From JASEGV01 sp947085405 (GTDB lineage: Bacteria > Bacteroidota > Ignavibacteria > UBA10030 > BY39), in contig CAMTWO010000017.1 in NCBI GenBank assembly GCA_947085405.1, forward strand, positions 1 through 64,000: a stretch of DNA of 64,000 nt, in the 5' to 3' direction. Positions 45,020 through 54,153 of the stretch are shown one piece after another. The notes beneath the pieces were generated by a model that saw only the letters and a list, made by a program, of their open reading frames with translations, did no database searches and was not told the DNA's origin. The position numbers and the translations under genes were made by a program. Position 1 is the first letter of the stretch. Each line of letters opens with the position of its first letter.

Positions 45020-45697
45020 TTAATTTGTATTTATTTTTATCCATTTTGATTTTTCCCATAATACTCCATCGTTATAGTAGTGAACACCTTTTGTGTATAA
45101 TTTATAATAACCGTTAGGTAAATCTTTCTTGCGATAAATCAAAGGTCCCCATTCTGCATACTGCTTATGTGAATCGAAGGGTTTAGCGACAACGTTACCT
45201 TTTAAGTCGTAAAGTATAACTGTGATTAGTGCGGGTTCCTTCAAATCAAATCTTAAAAAAATACGATCGGTAGTTTCTATTTTTTCAACATACTTTATTA
45301 ATAAAGCGTTGACCTCTCTTAATTCATAACCGGGGGCGTCAAAGACAATAGCAGTTCGAAAATCATATTTTAAATTGGTTATAGCGTCGGCATCGCTTAA
45401 AGATGTTTCTTGAATTAACTTATCGAAAAGCCGTTGGTCTTGTTCTTTGTTGAAAGGGAAGGGGATTCTCAACTCACCGATAGAATTTGTTCCAATTACA
45501 ATGTAATCATGGGGGACTTCATTTGTATCCTCAAAAACTTCGATCGACGATAATACCTCGTCAAATTCAACTGAGCTTTCTATCATAAAGATAGGCAAAT
45601 TATGCCGTGGGTTTTTCTCCAACTGAGTGTAACCGCATCCAGAAAGAAAAAATGAGAACAATACTAATTTACAGTAAATTGTATTTCGATTAATCAT
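45020..45697 (-). CDS. Lipoprotein, unknown function
   Basis: Encodes 225 residues with signal peptide and lipobox FFLSGC (cysteine near residue 21). The middle part, SLSDADAITNLKYDFRT, resembles the DADAI/V segment of small YbjQ- or YdgH-like heavy-metal or stress domains. The C-terminal 75 residues (ITVILYDLKGNVVAKPFDSH to KWIKINTN) form a FlgD/T9SS-like beta-sandwich. Function unknown. Stand-alone gene, divergent from plsY. Confidence 0.65.
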   Translation of the reverse strand: MINRNTIYCKLVLFSFFLSGCGYTQLEKNPRHNLPIFMIESSVEFDEVLSSIEVFEDTNEVPHDYIVIGTNSIGELRIPFPFNKEQDQRLFDKLIQETSLSDADAITNLKYDFRTAIVFDAPGYELREVNALLIKYVEKIETTDRIFLRFDLKEPALITVILYDLKGNVVAKPFDSHKQYAEWGPLIYRKKDLPNGYYKLYTKGVHYYNDGVLWEKSKWIKINTN

Positions 45698-45827
45698 CTC
45701 TTATTTCCGACTCCTTGCCGTTAATTTATATAAAGTAATTTTATAAAGCAAATCGTTTCCTTGCTAATCCCGCCAATTTTTCTTATTTTTAACCGTATTT
45801 TATAATATATCAAGGAGTTATCGCAAA

Positions 45828-46442
45828 TTGGCTGACTATTTAATCAGCATCATTATCGGTTATTTTATCGGCTCTTTTCCGAGCGCTTTTTTATTGGTTA
45901 AGTTAACGGCTAAAAAAGACATTCGGAAAGAAGGAACCGGTGTTACAGGAACTTTTAATACTTTCGAAGTTACTCAATCGAAAGTAGTAGGAATTTCTGT
46001 GTTGGTTTTGGATTTGCTGAAAGGTGTAGCTGTTATACTCACTGTAAATTTTTTATTCGGTAACCATTTTTCCACATCAGCCATAGCAGCATGCAGTGCG
46101 ATTATCGGCCACAATTATCCGGTATGGCTTAAGTTTAAAGGCGGTCGCGGTTTAGCTATTACGGCCGGTGTTATGTTAGTGTTAGGTTGGATTTACATCG
46201 TTGCGTGGATAGTAATGTTTGGTATTTCATACTTAGCTTATAAGAAGCTACATCTATCAAATATAATTGCCACCGTTATAAGTCCAATCGTTTTAGTCTT
46301 AACTCCCGAGAAAATATTAAAATACATTTTGCCCGCATACATAGATAAAACTGATTTTCTGTATCTTGCTTTGTGTGTTTGTTCGTTGTTATTAATTTCG
46401 CATATTGACCAAATAAAATTATTGTTTCAGAAAGATAAGTAA
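45828..46442 (+). CDS. plsY: PlsY-like glycerol-3-phosphate acyltransferase
   Basis: Encodes 204 residues, all-membrane. The start is TTG at 45828, with AAGGAG ten bases upstream and no better ATG. Motif 1 (YFIGSFPSAFLLVKL) and motif 3 (GHNYPVWLKFKGGRGLAITAG) of PlsY are good. Motif 2, normally built around GATN, reads EGTGVTGTFNTFEVT and is divergent. PlsY acylates glycerol 3-phosphate from acyl phosphate in phospholipid synthesis. The divergence could mean a changed acceptor. Its stop overlaps the transketolase start by one base. Confidence 0.82.
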   Translation: MADYLISIIIGYFIGSFPSAFLLVKLTAKKDIRKEGTGVTGTFNTFEVTQSKVVGISVLVLDLLKGVAVILTVNFLFGNHFSTSAIAACSAIIGHNYPVWLKFKGGRGLAITAGVMLVLGWIYIVAWIVMFGISYLAYKKLHLSNIIATVISPIVLVLTPEKILKYILPAYIDKTDFLYLALCVCSLLLISHIDQIKLLFQKDK

Positions 46443-47314
46443 TGAATAAATTTAGTACCGATAAATTGTATGAGATGGCTCGCCAGTTGCGCAGAGATGT
46501 TATTAAGATGCTGATGATTTCAAAATCGGGACACACAGGCGGACCGCTTGGAGCGGCTGAAATGTTTGCCTCGCTTTATTTTAATGTATTGAACATAGAC
46601 CCTAAAAATCCGAAGTGGGATGACCGCGATTATTTCTTTTTATCTGCGGGGCATTACGCTCCGATTTGGTACTCTTCGCTTGCACGCGCCGGTTACTTTC
46701 CGTTGAGCGAGTTAGGGACGTTGAGAAAGTTGAATACAAAACTTCAAGGGCATCCGGCTCCCGTTCATACTCACGGTGTTCCCGGTGTCGAAATTGCTTC
46801 GGGCGCTTTGGGGCAGGGACTCTCGGTTGCTGTTGGTGCTGCATTGGCTTTACGATTAGATAATAAAAAAAGCCGGGTTTTTGTTTTCCACGGCGACGGC
46901 GAATTGGACGAAGGGCAAATTTGGGAAGCGGCAATGACTGCATCGCATCATAAAGTTGCAAACCTTACAGCGATTGTTGACCGGAACAACTGTCAGATAG
47001 ACAATTTTACAAATGTCGTTATGGATTTAGAACCGCTCGCAGATAAATGGCGGGCATTCGGCTGGAATGTTTTAGAAATTAACGGACATTCGATTGAAGA
47101 ATTTTTAACTGCGATTGAGAAAACAAAGGACTGCACCGATAAACCATCTGTAATCATCGCCCATACTTTTATGGGTAACAACGTGAGTATTATGCACAAC
47201 GACTACAAGTGGCACGGTGTTCCGCCGAGCGACGAACAAGGTAAAATAGCATTGAATGAAATTGCGCCGACTTCATTCGGTGATTTTATAAAGTTTGATT
47301 GGGAAAAGGAGTGA
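46442..47314 (+). CDS. Transketolase, N-terminal (thiamine-diphosphate) subunit
   Basis: Encodes 290 residues corresponding to the first third of transketolase: SKSGHTGGPLGAAEMFASLYF near 22-42, HGVPGVEIASGALGQGLS, and the ThDP/Mg motif FHGDGELDEGQIWEA near 149-163 with DRNNCQIDN. Split transketolases of this kind need the C-terminal subunit (47949-48902). They are normally adjacent, but here two small genes lie between. The enzyme shuttles two-carbon units in the pentose phosphate pathway. GAAAAGGAG at its 3' end now serves the inserted gene. Confidence 0.93.
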   Translation: MNKFSTDKLYEMARQLRRDVIKMLMISKSGHTGGPLGAAEMFASLYFNVLNIDPKNPKWDDRDYFFLSAGHYAPIWYSSLARAGYFPLSELGTLRKLNTKLQGHPAPVHTHGVPGVEIASGALGQGLSVAVGAALALRLDNKKSRVFVFHGDGELDEGQIWEAAMTASHHKVANLTAIVDRNNCQIDNFTNVVMDLEPLADKWRAFGWNVLEINGHSIEEFLTAIEKTKDCTDKPSVIIAHTFMGNNVSIMHNDYKWHGVPPSDEQGKIALNEIAPTSFGDFIKFDWEKE

Positions 47315-47316
47315 AT

Positions 47317-47592
47317 ATGGAAAATATATTACCTAAGTGGATTGAAAAAATTCCAAACAAGAAAAAATTTTTAAGAAATATCCTTCAAGCCACAGCATTT
47401 AGAGAAATGCAGGAATTTCAGAAGAAGATACTTCTATTCGAAAAAAAGTGGGGCGGCAATTTCGAAAAAGTATCCAAGAAATTAAAGAAGGATAAGAAAG
47501 AAAACTTCCAGCTATGGGATGATCTCATAGTGTGGGAAGGATACATAAAAGCTTTCCAGGAATGGCAAAAGAGATTTAAGGATTCAAAGTGA
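47317..47592 (+). CDS. Putative antitoxin partner of the TumE-like toxin
   Basis: Encodes 91 residues from the ATG at 47317, preceded by AAAAGGAG; a TTG six codons upstream is less likely. The protein is predicted fully helical and very basic (MENILPKWIEKIPNKKKFLR, then KKLKKDKKENFQLWDDLIVWEGYIKAFQEW). I do not recognise the family. Overlap of four bases with the TumE-like gene downstream marks the pair as a toxin-antitoxin module, though the usual TumA helix-turn-helix antitoxin is not evident. Confidence 0.6.
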   Translation: MENILPKWIEKIPNKKKFLRNILQATAFREMQEFQKKILLFEKKWGGNFEKVSKKLKKDKKENFQLWDDLIVWEGYIKAFQEWQKRFKDSK

Positions 47593-47948
47593 TTATCGAT
47601 ACGCTGCGACATTTGTTCGAATGCAAAATAGTGGATCAAATTGAGATTTTAGAGGATATTGAAGGAATAGGATTTACAATGTTGAAAATTAAAGCTACCC
47701 TTATAGATCATTCCCAACTTATCCTTACAGAAATACAGACACAATCCGAGAACAAGTACTCGTATCACTGGCAGACGATGTCAGGAAAATTATTGTTGAG
47801 ATGGGACAACTCACCGCATTGGGATAAGATAAATACTTTTCCACATCACAAGCATGTATCAAATAGTAAGGTCGAAGAATCATATGAAGTAACAGTAACC
47901 GACGTTTTGCATTATATTGAGCAACAGATGAAGAAAGGAAAAAAGTAA
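47589..47948 (+). CDS. TumE-like (DUF6516) toxin
   Basis: Encodes 119 residues. The pattern IIDTLRHLFECKIVDQIEIL, KATLIDHSQLILTEIQT, YSYHWQ and LLRWDNSPHWDKINTFPHHKH is that of DUF6516/TumE proteins, the toxin half of type II modules. The YHWQ and WDNSPHH segments hold the conserved His residues. It ends directly before the TTG start of the transketolase C-terminal gene. The module therefore occupies the junction of a split metabolic enzyme. Confidence 0.8.
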   Translation: MIIDTLRHLFECKIVDQIEILEDIEGIGFTMLKIKATLIDHSQLILTEIQTQSENKYSYHWQTMSGKLLLRWDNSPHWDKINTFPHHKHVSNSKVEESYEVTVTDVLHYIEQQMKKGKK

Positions 47949-48902
47949 TTGCCAAAATTAGTAAGTAAAGAATTAAAAGCCACACGTTCAGCTTTCGGTG
48001 AAGCGCTCTTGGAAATCGGACGTGAGAATCCCGATGTAGTAGTAATCGGCGCCGACGTAACAGGTTCTGTTAAAACTGACTTGTTTCAAAAAAGTTTTCC
48101 TAACAGGTTTTTCTCAGTTGGTATAGCTGAACAAGATATGATTGGAACAGCAGCCGGTTTAGCGATTGCCGGAAAAATTCCTATAGCTTCCACATTCGGC
48201 GTCTTCGCAACAGGCAGACCTTACGATCAAGTCCGACAATCTGTAGCTTACAGCAACCTGAATGTGAAAATCTGCGCCTCGCATTGCGGACTTGCAGTCG
48301 GGCAGGATGGAGCCACTCACCAGTCGTTGGAAGACATCGCTCTTATGCGCTGTCTGCCAAATATGATTGTGCTCAGCCCGTCGGACTATGTTGAAACGAA
48401 GAAAATGATTAGAGCCGTGATAAACTATAAAGGTCCTGTTTATGTTAGGTTCTTTAGAGACAATACACCTGTGTTTATTGATGAATCGGCGGTTTTTGAA
48501 ATAGGAAAAGCAGTGAAACTCATTGATGGTAAAGACGTAACCATAATTGCCTGCGGACTTCAAGTTTGGGAAGCAATCTTGGCTGAAGAAGAACTTTCCA
48601 AAGACGGTATAAGTGTTCGGGTATTAAATATGCACACGATAAAACCGATAGACAGAGAGGCAATTGTTGCTGCAGCAAAAGAGACCGGTGCAATCGTAAC
48701 AGCGGAAGACCATCAGTTGCACGGCGGACTTGGTAGTGCGGTGGCTGAAGTTTTAGTTCAGAATTTCCCTGTCCCACAAGAATTTGTCGCAGTGCGTGAT
48801 ACATTCGGTGAATCCGGAACGGCTTCAGAACTAATGAAGAAATACGGTGTCGAGAAAAACGGTATTGTTGCTGCCGTTAAAAAAGTTTTAAAAAGGAAAT
48901 AA
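47949..48902 (+). CDS. Transketolase, C-terminal subunit
   Basis: Encodes 317 residues from a TTG at 47949 immediately after the TumE-like stop. It contains the pyrimidine-binding domain (VVVIGADVTGSVKTDLF, RFFSVGIAEQDMIGTAAGLA with the catalytic glutamate near 57) and the C-terminal transketolase domain (DHQLHGGLGSAVAEVL). It pairs with the N-terminal subunit at 46442-47314 to form the active enzyme. Translation probably depends on the upstream small gene, since the closest Shine-Dalgarno, GAAAGGAAAA, is inside it. Confidence 0.92.
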   Translation: MPKLVSKELKATRSAFGEALLEIGRENPDVVVIGADVTGSVKTDLFQKSFPNRFFSVGIAEQDMIGTAAGLAIAGKIPIASTFGVFATGRPYDQVRQSVAYSNLNVKICASHCGLAVGQDGATHQSLEDIALMRCLPNMIVLSPSDYVETKKMIRAVINYKGPVYVRFFRDNTPVFIDESAVFEIGKAVKLIDGKDVTIIACGLQVWEAILAEEELSKDGISVRVLNMHTIKPIDREAIVAAAKETGAIVTAEDHQLHGGLGSAVAEVLVQNFPVPQEFVAVRDTFGESGTASELMKKYGVEKNGIVAAVKKVLKRK

Positions 48903-48928
48903 TAACTAATTAACACTCAAAATAATAC

Positions 48929-48991
48929 GCCACAGATTCACTGATGAAACTTATTACAAAAAAGTAATTCTATAATCTGTGAATTTGTGGC
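48929..48991. repeat. Palindromic extragenic repeat
   Basis: GCCACAGATTCAC (48929-48941) and GTGAATTTGTGGC (48979-48991) are complementary with one mismatch, and an inner TTATTAC / GTAAT stem lies between. It sits between the transketolase operon and the htrA-like gene and may serve as a terminator. Confidence 0.6.
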
Positions 48992-49090
48992 AAGTTTCAA
49001 AGTTCATTGCCTGAAACATCGAAAATACAGTGTTGATATGTTATTTGCTTAGTAGTTAAAGAAAATGATATATTTAATTGGAGAAAAAAC

Positions 49091-50299
49091 ATGAAATATA
49101 AATGGCTTATATTAATACTGATAATCGTACCGTTTGTTGTCGGCTCGGTCGTTGGATATAATGTGGGCTTATCTTCATCTACTTCTGAGAATCAAACTTC
49201 ACATATTTATGAAGATGCTTCACAGTCCGATAATGCAAACCTTCAACAAGCTTCGCTGCAAGAGTCAACAACAAATCAGATATACAATCAACGGCATAAC
49301 GCAATTACGGAAGCTGTCGGGAAAGCTAGCCCGGCTGTGGTTGGTATTAACGTAACAGAGGTTCGTGAGTATCGAGATCCGTGGGGACAGATGTTCGGTA
49401 ACGACCCGTTCTTCCGAAATTTTTTTGGGGATAGAACATTCAAGCAGGAAGTTAAAGGATTGGGTTCGGGATTTATTATTTCTCCCGATGGCTACATACT
49501 TACGAACGACCACGTAGCCGGCAATGCGAAAGAAATTACTGTTACGATGACTAACGGCGAAAAGTACAAAGCCGAACTCATCGGAACTGATATGGTATCG
49601 GACGTAGCATTGCTAAAAATAGATGGCAAGAATTTACCTTACATCAAGCTTGGAAATTCGGATGAAATTATTATCGGCGAGTGGGTAATCGCTCTTGGAA
49701 ATCCTTTCGGACTTTTTGAAATTGCCGATAAACCGACTGTAACAGTTGGTGTTGTCAGTGCGGCAGGTTTAAATCTCCGTCCCGAAGGCGGGCGTTTTTA
49801 TCGCGGTATGATACAAACCGATGCTGCAATAAATTCAGGCAACAGCGGTGGTCCTCTTTTAAATGCTTTGGGCGAAGCGATTGGTGTAAACGCCGTTATA
49901 TTTACACCAAACCAAGGCAGCGTTGGAGTCGGGTTTGCAATTCCGATAAACAGAGTAAAAAATATAGTCGATGAATTGAAAGCAAAGGGTAAAATCGAAC
50001 GTAATTTTTACACAGGACTCGAAGTTCAATCTGTCGATGGTCGCATTGCACGCTACTTCGGTTTAGAAAAAGCTGAAGGCGTCATAGTTAGCGATGTTCG
50101 GCGGGGCAGCCCAGCAGAAAAATCTGGCTTCAAGGTCGGTGATATTATTGTTGAGATTAATAGCGAAAAAATTATAAACGAAAATAATATTACTTCAATA
50201 ATCACTGATTCAAAAGTGGGCGATGAGTTGAAATTAAAAGTGTTAAGAGAAAAAAAATATATTAATTTAAAATTAAAATTAGAAAGCCGCTCTTCTTGA
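49091..50299 (+). CDS. HtrA/Deg-family serine protease with one PDZ domain
   Basis: Encodes 402 residues. An N-terminal membrane anchor (about 5-24) and a disordered linker precede a trypsin-like domain with ILTNDHVAG (His near 138), MVSDVALLKID (Asp near 170) and INSGNSGGPLLN (Ser near 252). A single PDZ domain (residues about 305-395, GLEKAEGVIVSDVRRGSPAEKSGFKVGD) follows. The layout is DegS/HtrA-like: an anchored periplasmic quality-control protease. Its stop overlaps the TTG start of purB. Confidence 0.92.
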   Translation: MKYKWLILILIIVPFVVGSVVGYNVGLSSSTSENQTSHIYEDASQSDNANLQQASLQESTTNQIYNQRHNAITEAVGKASPAVVGINVTEVREYRDPWGQMFGNDPFFRNFFGDRTFKQEVKGLGSGFIISPDGYILTNDHVAGNAKEITVTMTNGEKYKAELIGTDMVSDVALLKIDGKNLPYIKLGNSDEIIIGEWVIALGNPFGLFEIADKPTVTVGVVSAAGLNLRPEGGRFYRGMIQTDAAINSGNSGGPLLNALGEAIGVNAVIFTPNQGSVGVGFAIPINRVKNIVDELKAKGKIERNFYTGLEVQSVDGRIARYFGLEKAEGVIVSDVRRGSPAEKSGFKVGDIIVEINSEKIINENNITSIITDSKVGDELKLKVLREKKYINLKLKLESRSS

Positions 50300-51591
50300 T
50301 TACTCGTTACACACGTCCTGAAATGGGAAATATCTGGACGGACGAAAATAAATTCCGAACATTTCTCGACATCGAGATTCTCGCTTGTGAGGCACAGGCG
50401 GAGTTGGGAATTATTCCGAAAGAAGCTGTAAAAGTAATTCGCGAAAAAGCTAAGTTCGATGTTCGCAGAATCGATGAGATTGAGCAAACAGTCAAGCATG
50501 ATGTGATTGCTTTCCTGACTAATGTCGGCGAGTATGTTGGCGATGAAGCCCGGTTCATTCACTCCGGTATGACTTCGTCAGATGTTCTTGATACGGGTTT
50601 GGCAATTCAGATGAAACAATCAGGTGAGTTGCTGCTAAAAGATTTAGAGTTACTTGCAGAAGTTTTAGCACGCCGCGCAAATGAATTTAAATTCACGATA
50701 ATGGTCGGCAGAACTCACAGTGTTCATGCAGAGCCCACAACGTTCGGACTCAAACTTGCTCTTTGGTATGATGAGACACAACGCAATATCCGTCGGTTAA
50801 AACAGGCGATTGAAACAATTTCATTCGGACAAATTTCAGGAGCTGTTGGAACTTATGAACATCTCGACCCATTCGTCGAAAGATATGTTTGCGACAAGTT
50901 AGGTTTAAAGTCCGCACCGATTTCAAATCAAATCCTGCAACGCGATTTACATGCTGAATTTTTAACGACAGTTGCAATTATCGGAAGCTCTTTAGAAAAG
51001 TTTGCGACTGAGATTCGCCATCTTCAAAGGACGGAGGTTCTCGAAGTTGAGGAATATTTCTCAAAAGGGCAGAAGGGTTCTTCTGCAATGCCACACAAGC
51101 GTAATCCGGTTAATTGTGAACGCGTTGCCGGACTGGCAAGAATCCTCCGCGGGAATGCTCAGGCGGCGATGGAAAATATTTCCCTCTGGCACGAGCGAGA
51201 TATTTCACATTCATCAGTCGAGCGGATTATTATTCCCGATAGCTGTATACTCCTGGATTATATGCTTGCGAGCTTTACGGATATTGTTGATAAATTGATT
51301 GTCTATCCAGAAAATATGAAAAAGAATTTGGAATTGACCGGTGGTTTAATTTTTTCACAATCTGTTTTGTTAGAACTTACTAAAAAAGGAATGAAGCGTG
51401 AAGAAGCTTATACCTTGGTTCAGAAACTCGCGATGGATGTGTGGGAAAAGAAAGGAAACTTTAAGGATAAGTTAACATCAGATAAGAATGTTAAAACATT
51501 TTTGAACGAGAATGAAATCGAGAATTTATTTGATTTAAAAAAGAGTATAGATAAAGTAGATTATATATTTAAACAAGTTGGAATAAAATAA
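50296..51591 (+). CDS. purB: Adenylosuccinate lyase
   Basis: Encodes 431 residues, standard length, from a TTG at 50296 (TTGA overlap with the protease stop). The fumarase/aspartase signature GSSAMPHKRNPVNCE lies near 260-274, and the catalytic-histidine segment TSSDVLDT and the GRTHSVHAEPTTFG loop are present. PurB performs two beta-eliminations in purine synthesis (SAICAR to AICAR, adenylosuccinate to AMP). Confidence 0.96.
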   Translation: MITRYTRPEMGNIWTDENKFRTFLDIEILACEAQAELGIIPKEAVKVIREKAKFDVRRIDEIEQTVKHDVIAFLTNVGEYVGDEARFIHSGMTSSDVLDTGLAIQMKQSGELLLKDLELLAEVLARRANEFKFTIMVGRTHSVHAEPTTFGLKLALWYDETQRNIRRLKQAIETISFGQISGAVGTYEHLDPFVERYVCDKLGLKSAPISNQILQRDLHAEFLTTVAIIGSSLEKFATEIRHLQRTEVLEVEEYFSKGQKGSSAMPHKRNPVNCERVAGLARILRGNAQAAMENISLWHERDISHSSVERIIIPDSCILLDYMLASFTDIVDKLIVYPENMKKNLELTGGLIFSQSVLLELTKKGMKREEAYTLVQKLAMDVWEKKGNFKDKLTSDKNVKTFLNENEIENLFDLKKSIDKVDYIFKQVGIK

Positions 51592-51919
51592 ATTCAAAAT
51601 TGAAAAGTAAAAATTATAAAATCACAGATAAAAAATATTAATAGCCCCGAACTTTAGTTCGGGGGTTTAAAGTGTTCCCCTTTACACGAAGGGTTTTAAC
51701 CCTTTCGTAAAATTAATTGTTTCAAAATGGTAAAAGAAAATTGGAACAGTTTAAAAAATAATCAGAAAGAATTTATTATGAAATACAATTACCGAATTAA
51801 AAGAAAATATTCAGGATGTGTACGATTTAATGATTGAAGAGTCAAAAACATCTGGTCCCTTACGTTCAATCAAATCAACTCGAAATACGAAATAAAGCAA
51901 AAAACTAAATGGAGAAATT
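51592..51919. other. Intergenic region with two hairpins and a possible gene remnant
   Basis: Contains a terminator-like hairpin CCCCGAAC-ttta-GTTCGGGG (51645-51664) after purB. A second palindrome, ACGAAGGGTT / AACCCTTTCGT, lies near 51686-51709. A short reading frame at 51788-51895 resembles the end of a HicB-like antitoxin. Confidence 0.5.
51788..51895 (+). pseudogene. Possible remnant of a HicB-like antitoxin (C-terminal end)
   Basis: The frame reads ITELKENIQDVYDLMIEESK and ends STRNTK before TAA. ExLKENIxDVYxLxIE is similar to the helix near the end of HicB antitoxins. Nothing upstream restores an N-terminus and no ribosome site is present. The call rests on this short similarity only. 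Confidence 0.3.
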
Positions 51920-53404
51920 ATGACAAAGAAATATCAGAATTTTATTAACGGCAAGTGGTCGGATGCCAAATCAGGAAAGACTTTTGAAAACCGCAATCCC
52001 GCTAACTGGGATGAGGTTGTCGGAACATTTCCGAAATCGAGTATTGAAGAAGTAAACGAAGCAGTCGCGGCAGCACGTACGGCTTTTGAGAAATGGCGGC
52101 TCGTACCAGCTCCGAAACGCGGCGACATTTTGAAAAAAGTCGGCGACATTATGGTTACACGCAAAGAAGAAATCGCTCAACTTATGACGCGAGAAATGGG
52201 AAAGGTGTTGGTGGAAACACGCGGCGATGTTCAGGAAGGAATCGACACTGCTTATTATGCCGCATCAGAAGGGCGGCGGTTGTTCGGTCATACAGTGCCA
52301 TCAGAACTTCCCAATAAATTTAACATGGCAATGCGTGTTCCGATAGGTGTTGCGGGTGTAATTACACCCTGGAATTTTCCGATGGCGATACCAACATGGA
52401 AAATTTTTCCTGCTTTGTTGTGCGGAAACACCGTTGTGTTTAAGCCGGCATCCGATACGCCTGCGACTGCAACAGTTCTCGTTGAAATTCTTGCAGAAGC
52501 CGGAATCCCTGACGGTGTAATAAATATCGTTCACGGCGGCGGCGGCGAAGTTGGTATGGGCATCGTAAATCACCCCGATGTTGACTTGATAAGCTTCACA
52601 GGCGGGACTGATGTGGGAATAAAAATTTCGGAGACTGCGGCAAAAACTTTGAAGCGTGTTTCGCTCGAACTCGGAGGTAAAAATGCAGTCATCATTATGG
52701 ACGACGCAGATTTAGATTTGGCATTAGAAGGAGTTCTCTGGGGCGCATTCGGAACTACGGGTCAGCGATGCACTGCAACAAGCCGGGTAATACTTCACGA
52801 AAAAGTTTACGACAAATTCATGAGTATGCTCGTTGAAAGTACAAAGAAATTAAAATTAGGCGACGGGCTGAAACCGGAAATGCAGGTAGGCCCCTGTGTG
52901 AACGAAGGACAGCGACAGTCGGTGCACAGCTATACAGAAATCGGATTGAAAGAAGGGGCACGACTATTATGCGGCGGCGAGTTTGCCACTGGAGGCGAAC
53001 TCGATAAAGGATGGTTCTACAAACCTACAATCTTCGATAATGTAACACCGAGTATGCGTTTGGCGCAGGAAGAAATTTTTGGTCCTATTCTTTCCGTCCT
53101 TAAAATCCGTACACTCGATGAAGCCATAAAAGTTCTTAACAACACGATATACGGATTGTCATCATCCATTTACACTAAAAATGTGAACGATGCTTTTACT
53201 GCGATACGAGATATAAAAGCAGGTATCACTTACATAAATGCCCCGACGATTGGAGCCGAAGCGCACATGCCGTTCGGTGGTGTGAAGCAAACAGGTAACG
53301 GTCATCGCGAAGGTGGCTGGACGGTTTACGATTTCTTCAGCGAATGGAAAACCGTTTATGTAGATTACAGCGGCGGACTGCAACGGGCACAGATAGATAA
53401 CTGA
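51920..53404 (+). CDS. Aldehyde dehydrogenase, probably acting on aminoadipate semialdehyde
   Basis: Encodes 494 residues of the NAD(P)-dependent ALDH superfamily: GVITPWNFPMAIP near 150, VFKPASDTP, catalytic glutamate in LELGGKN (near 249) and catalytic cysteine in GQRCTATSR (near 283). The neighbouring lysine 6-aminotransferase gene (56414-57733) makes aminoadipate semialdehyde, so oxidation of that aldehyde to aminoadipate is the likely role; the family alone does not fix the substrate. The C-terminus DYSGGLQRAQIDN is encoded by a 42-bp stretch that recurs twice downstream, bounding accessory genes. Confidence 0.85.
   Translation: MTKKYQNFINGKWSDAKSGKTFENRNPANWDEVVGTFPKSSIEEVNEAVAAARTAFEKWRLVPAPKRGDILKKVGDIMVTRKEEIAQLMTREMGKVLVETRGDVQEGIDTAYYAASEGRRLFGHTVPSELPNKFNMAMRVPIGVAGVITPWNFPMAIPTWKIFPALLCGNTVVFKPASDTPATATVLVEILAEAGIPDGVINIVHGGGGEVGMGIVNHPDVDLISFTGGTDVGIKISETAAKTLKRVSLELGGKNAVIIMDDADLDLALEGVLWGAFGTTGQRCTATSRVILHEKVYDKFMSMLVESTKKLKLGDGLKPEMQVGPCVNEGQRQSVHSYTEIGLKEGARLLCGGEFATGGELDKGWFYKPTIFDNVTPSMRLAQEEIFGPILSVLKIRTLDEAIKVLNNTIYGLSSSIYTKNVNDAFTAIRDIKAGITYINAPTIGAEAHMPFGGVKQTGNGHREGGWTVYDFFSEWKTVYVDYSGGLQRAQIDN
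53363..53404 (+). repeat. Direct repeat copy 1 (3' end of the aldehyde dehydrogenase gene)
   Basis: Last 42 bp of the dehydrogenase gene, from GATTACAGCGGCGG to AACTGA. By hand alignment it matches copy 3 (55937-55978) at 37 of 42 positions, and copy 2 at 29 of the last 35. Confidence 0.75.
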
Positions 53405-53554
53405 TAAAAGATTTGAGCTTGAAATATATTTATTTATATTGGGTTTAAAGCCCGTTAGAATATAACATACAAATACGCTGGCTTATCCGCCGAAACAAAG
53501 TGAAGGTGGGCTAGCAGCAATGCCATTAGTTGTAAAATATGAAAGGATAAATTA

Positions 53555-54055
53555 ATGTCGATAGCCATTTCTGAATTACTAATAAAGAACAAAATATTAA
53601 TATCAATACAATTAGTACTTGCATTTATAATTGTGGTGCTTTGGTCATACGGGGATCGACTTATTGATGTTCATACTAAGATAGAAATGACCAAACTCCT
53701 ATTGGTGCAACTGATAGGCACACTAATAATCCTATGTATAATATTATTTGTCGTATGTCTTGACTTTCTTTCTAAAATAAAAGAACAGAAAAATGAATAT
53801 AGGCGTATACACATTTCTGAATGGCGTAGAATGGTGCAAGAAATCTCAAACGCACACAATGGCTCAGATAAACCAGTTTCCTATTTATTGGAAAGATATG
53901 AAGCCTATTACAGCTTAAAACCCCGCCTATCACAGAAAACAATTAGTGAAATTGCTCACAACAGAACAGTTATAGTCGGTTCGACTATAGACGCTGCTTT
54001 AGAATTAATAATCCAAGAGATAGGACGTATCGAAAAAGAATGGGGATTAATATGA
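53555..54055 (+). CDS. Two-helix membrane protein of unknown function (accessory cargo)
   Basis: Encodes 166 residues. Two N-terminal membrane helices (about 13-31 and 47-70) are followed by a cytosolic helical domain (EQKNEYRRIHISEWRRMVQEIS to EIGRIEKEWGLI). I do not recognise the family. GAAAGGATAA precedes the ATG. It is the first gene of the segment between repeat copies 1 and 2, and its AT-rich sequence suggests acquired DNA. Confidence 0.55.
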   Translation: MSIAISELLIKNKILISIQLVLAFIIVVLWSYGDRLIDVHTKIEMTKLLLVQLIGTLIILCIILFVVCLDFLSKIKEQKNEYRRIHISEWRRMVQEISNAHNGSDKPVSYLLERYEAYYSLKPRLSQKTISEIAHNRTVIVGSTIDAALELIIQEIGRIEKEWGLI

Positions 54056-54153
54056 TACACAATAAGTGGATTAACGCTAATGGGTTTTTCATCCAAGATC
54101 CATTGCAAGTTGGTTATCCTTCACATTAAGGAACAAAAGTAAAGAGTAATAAA

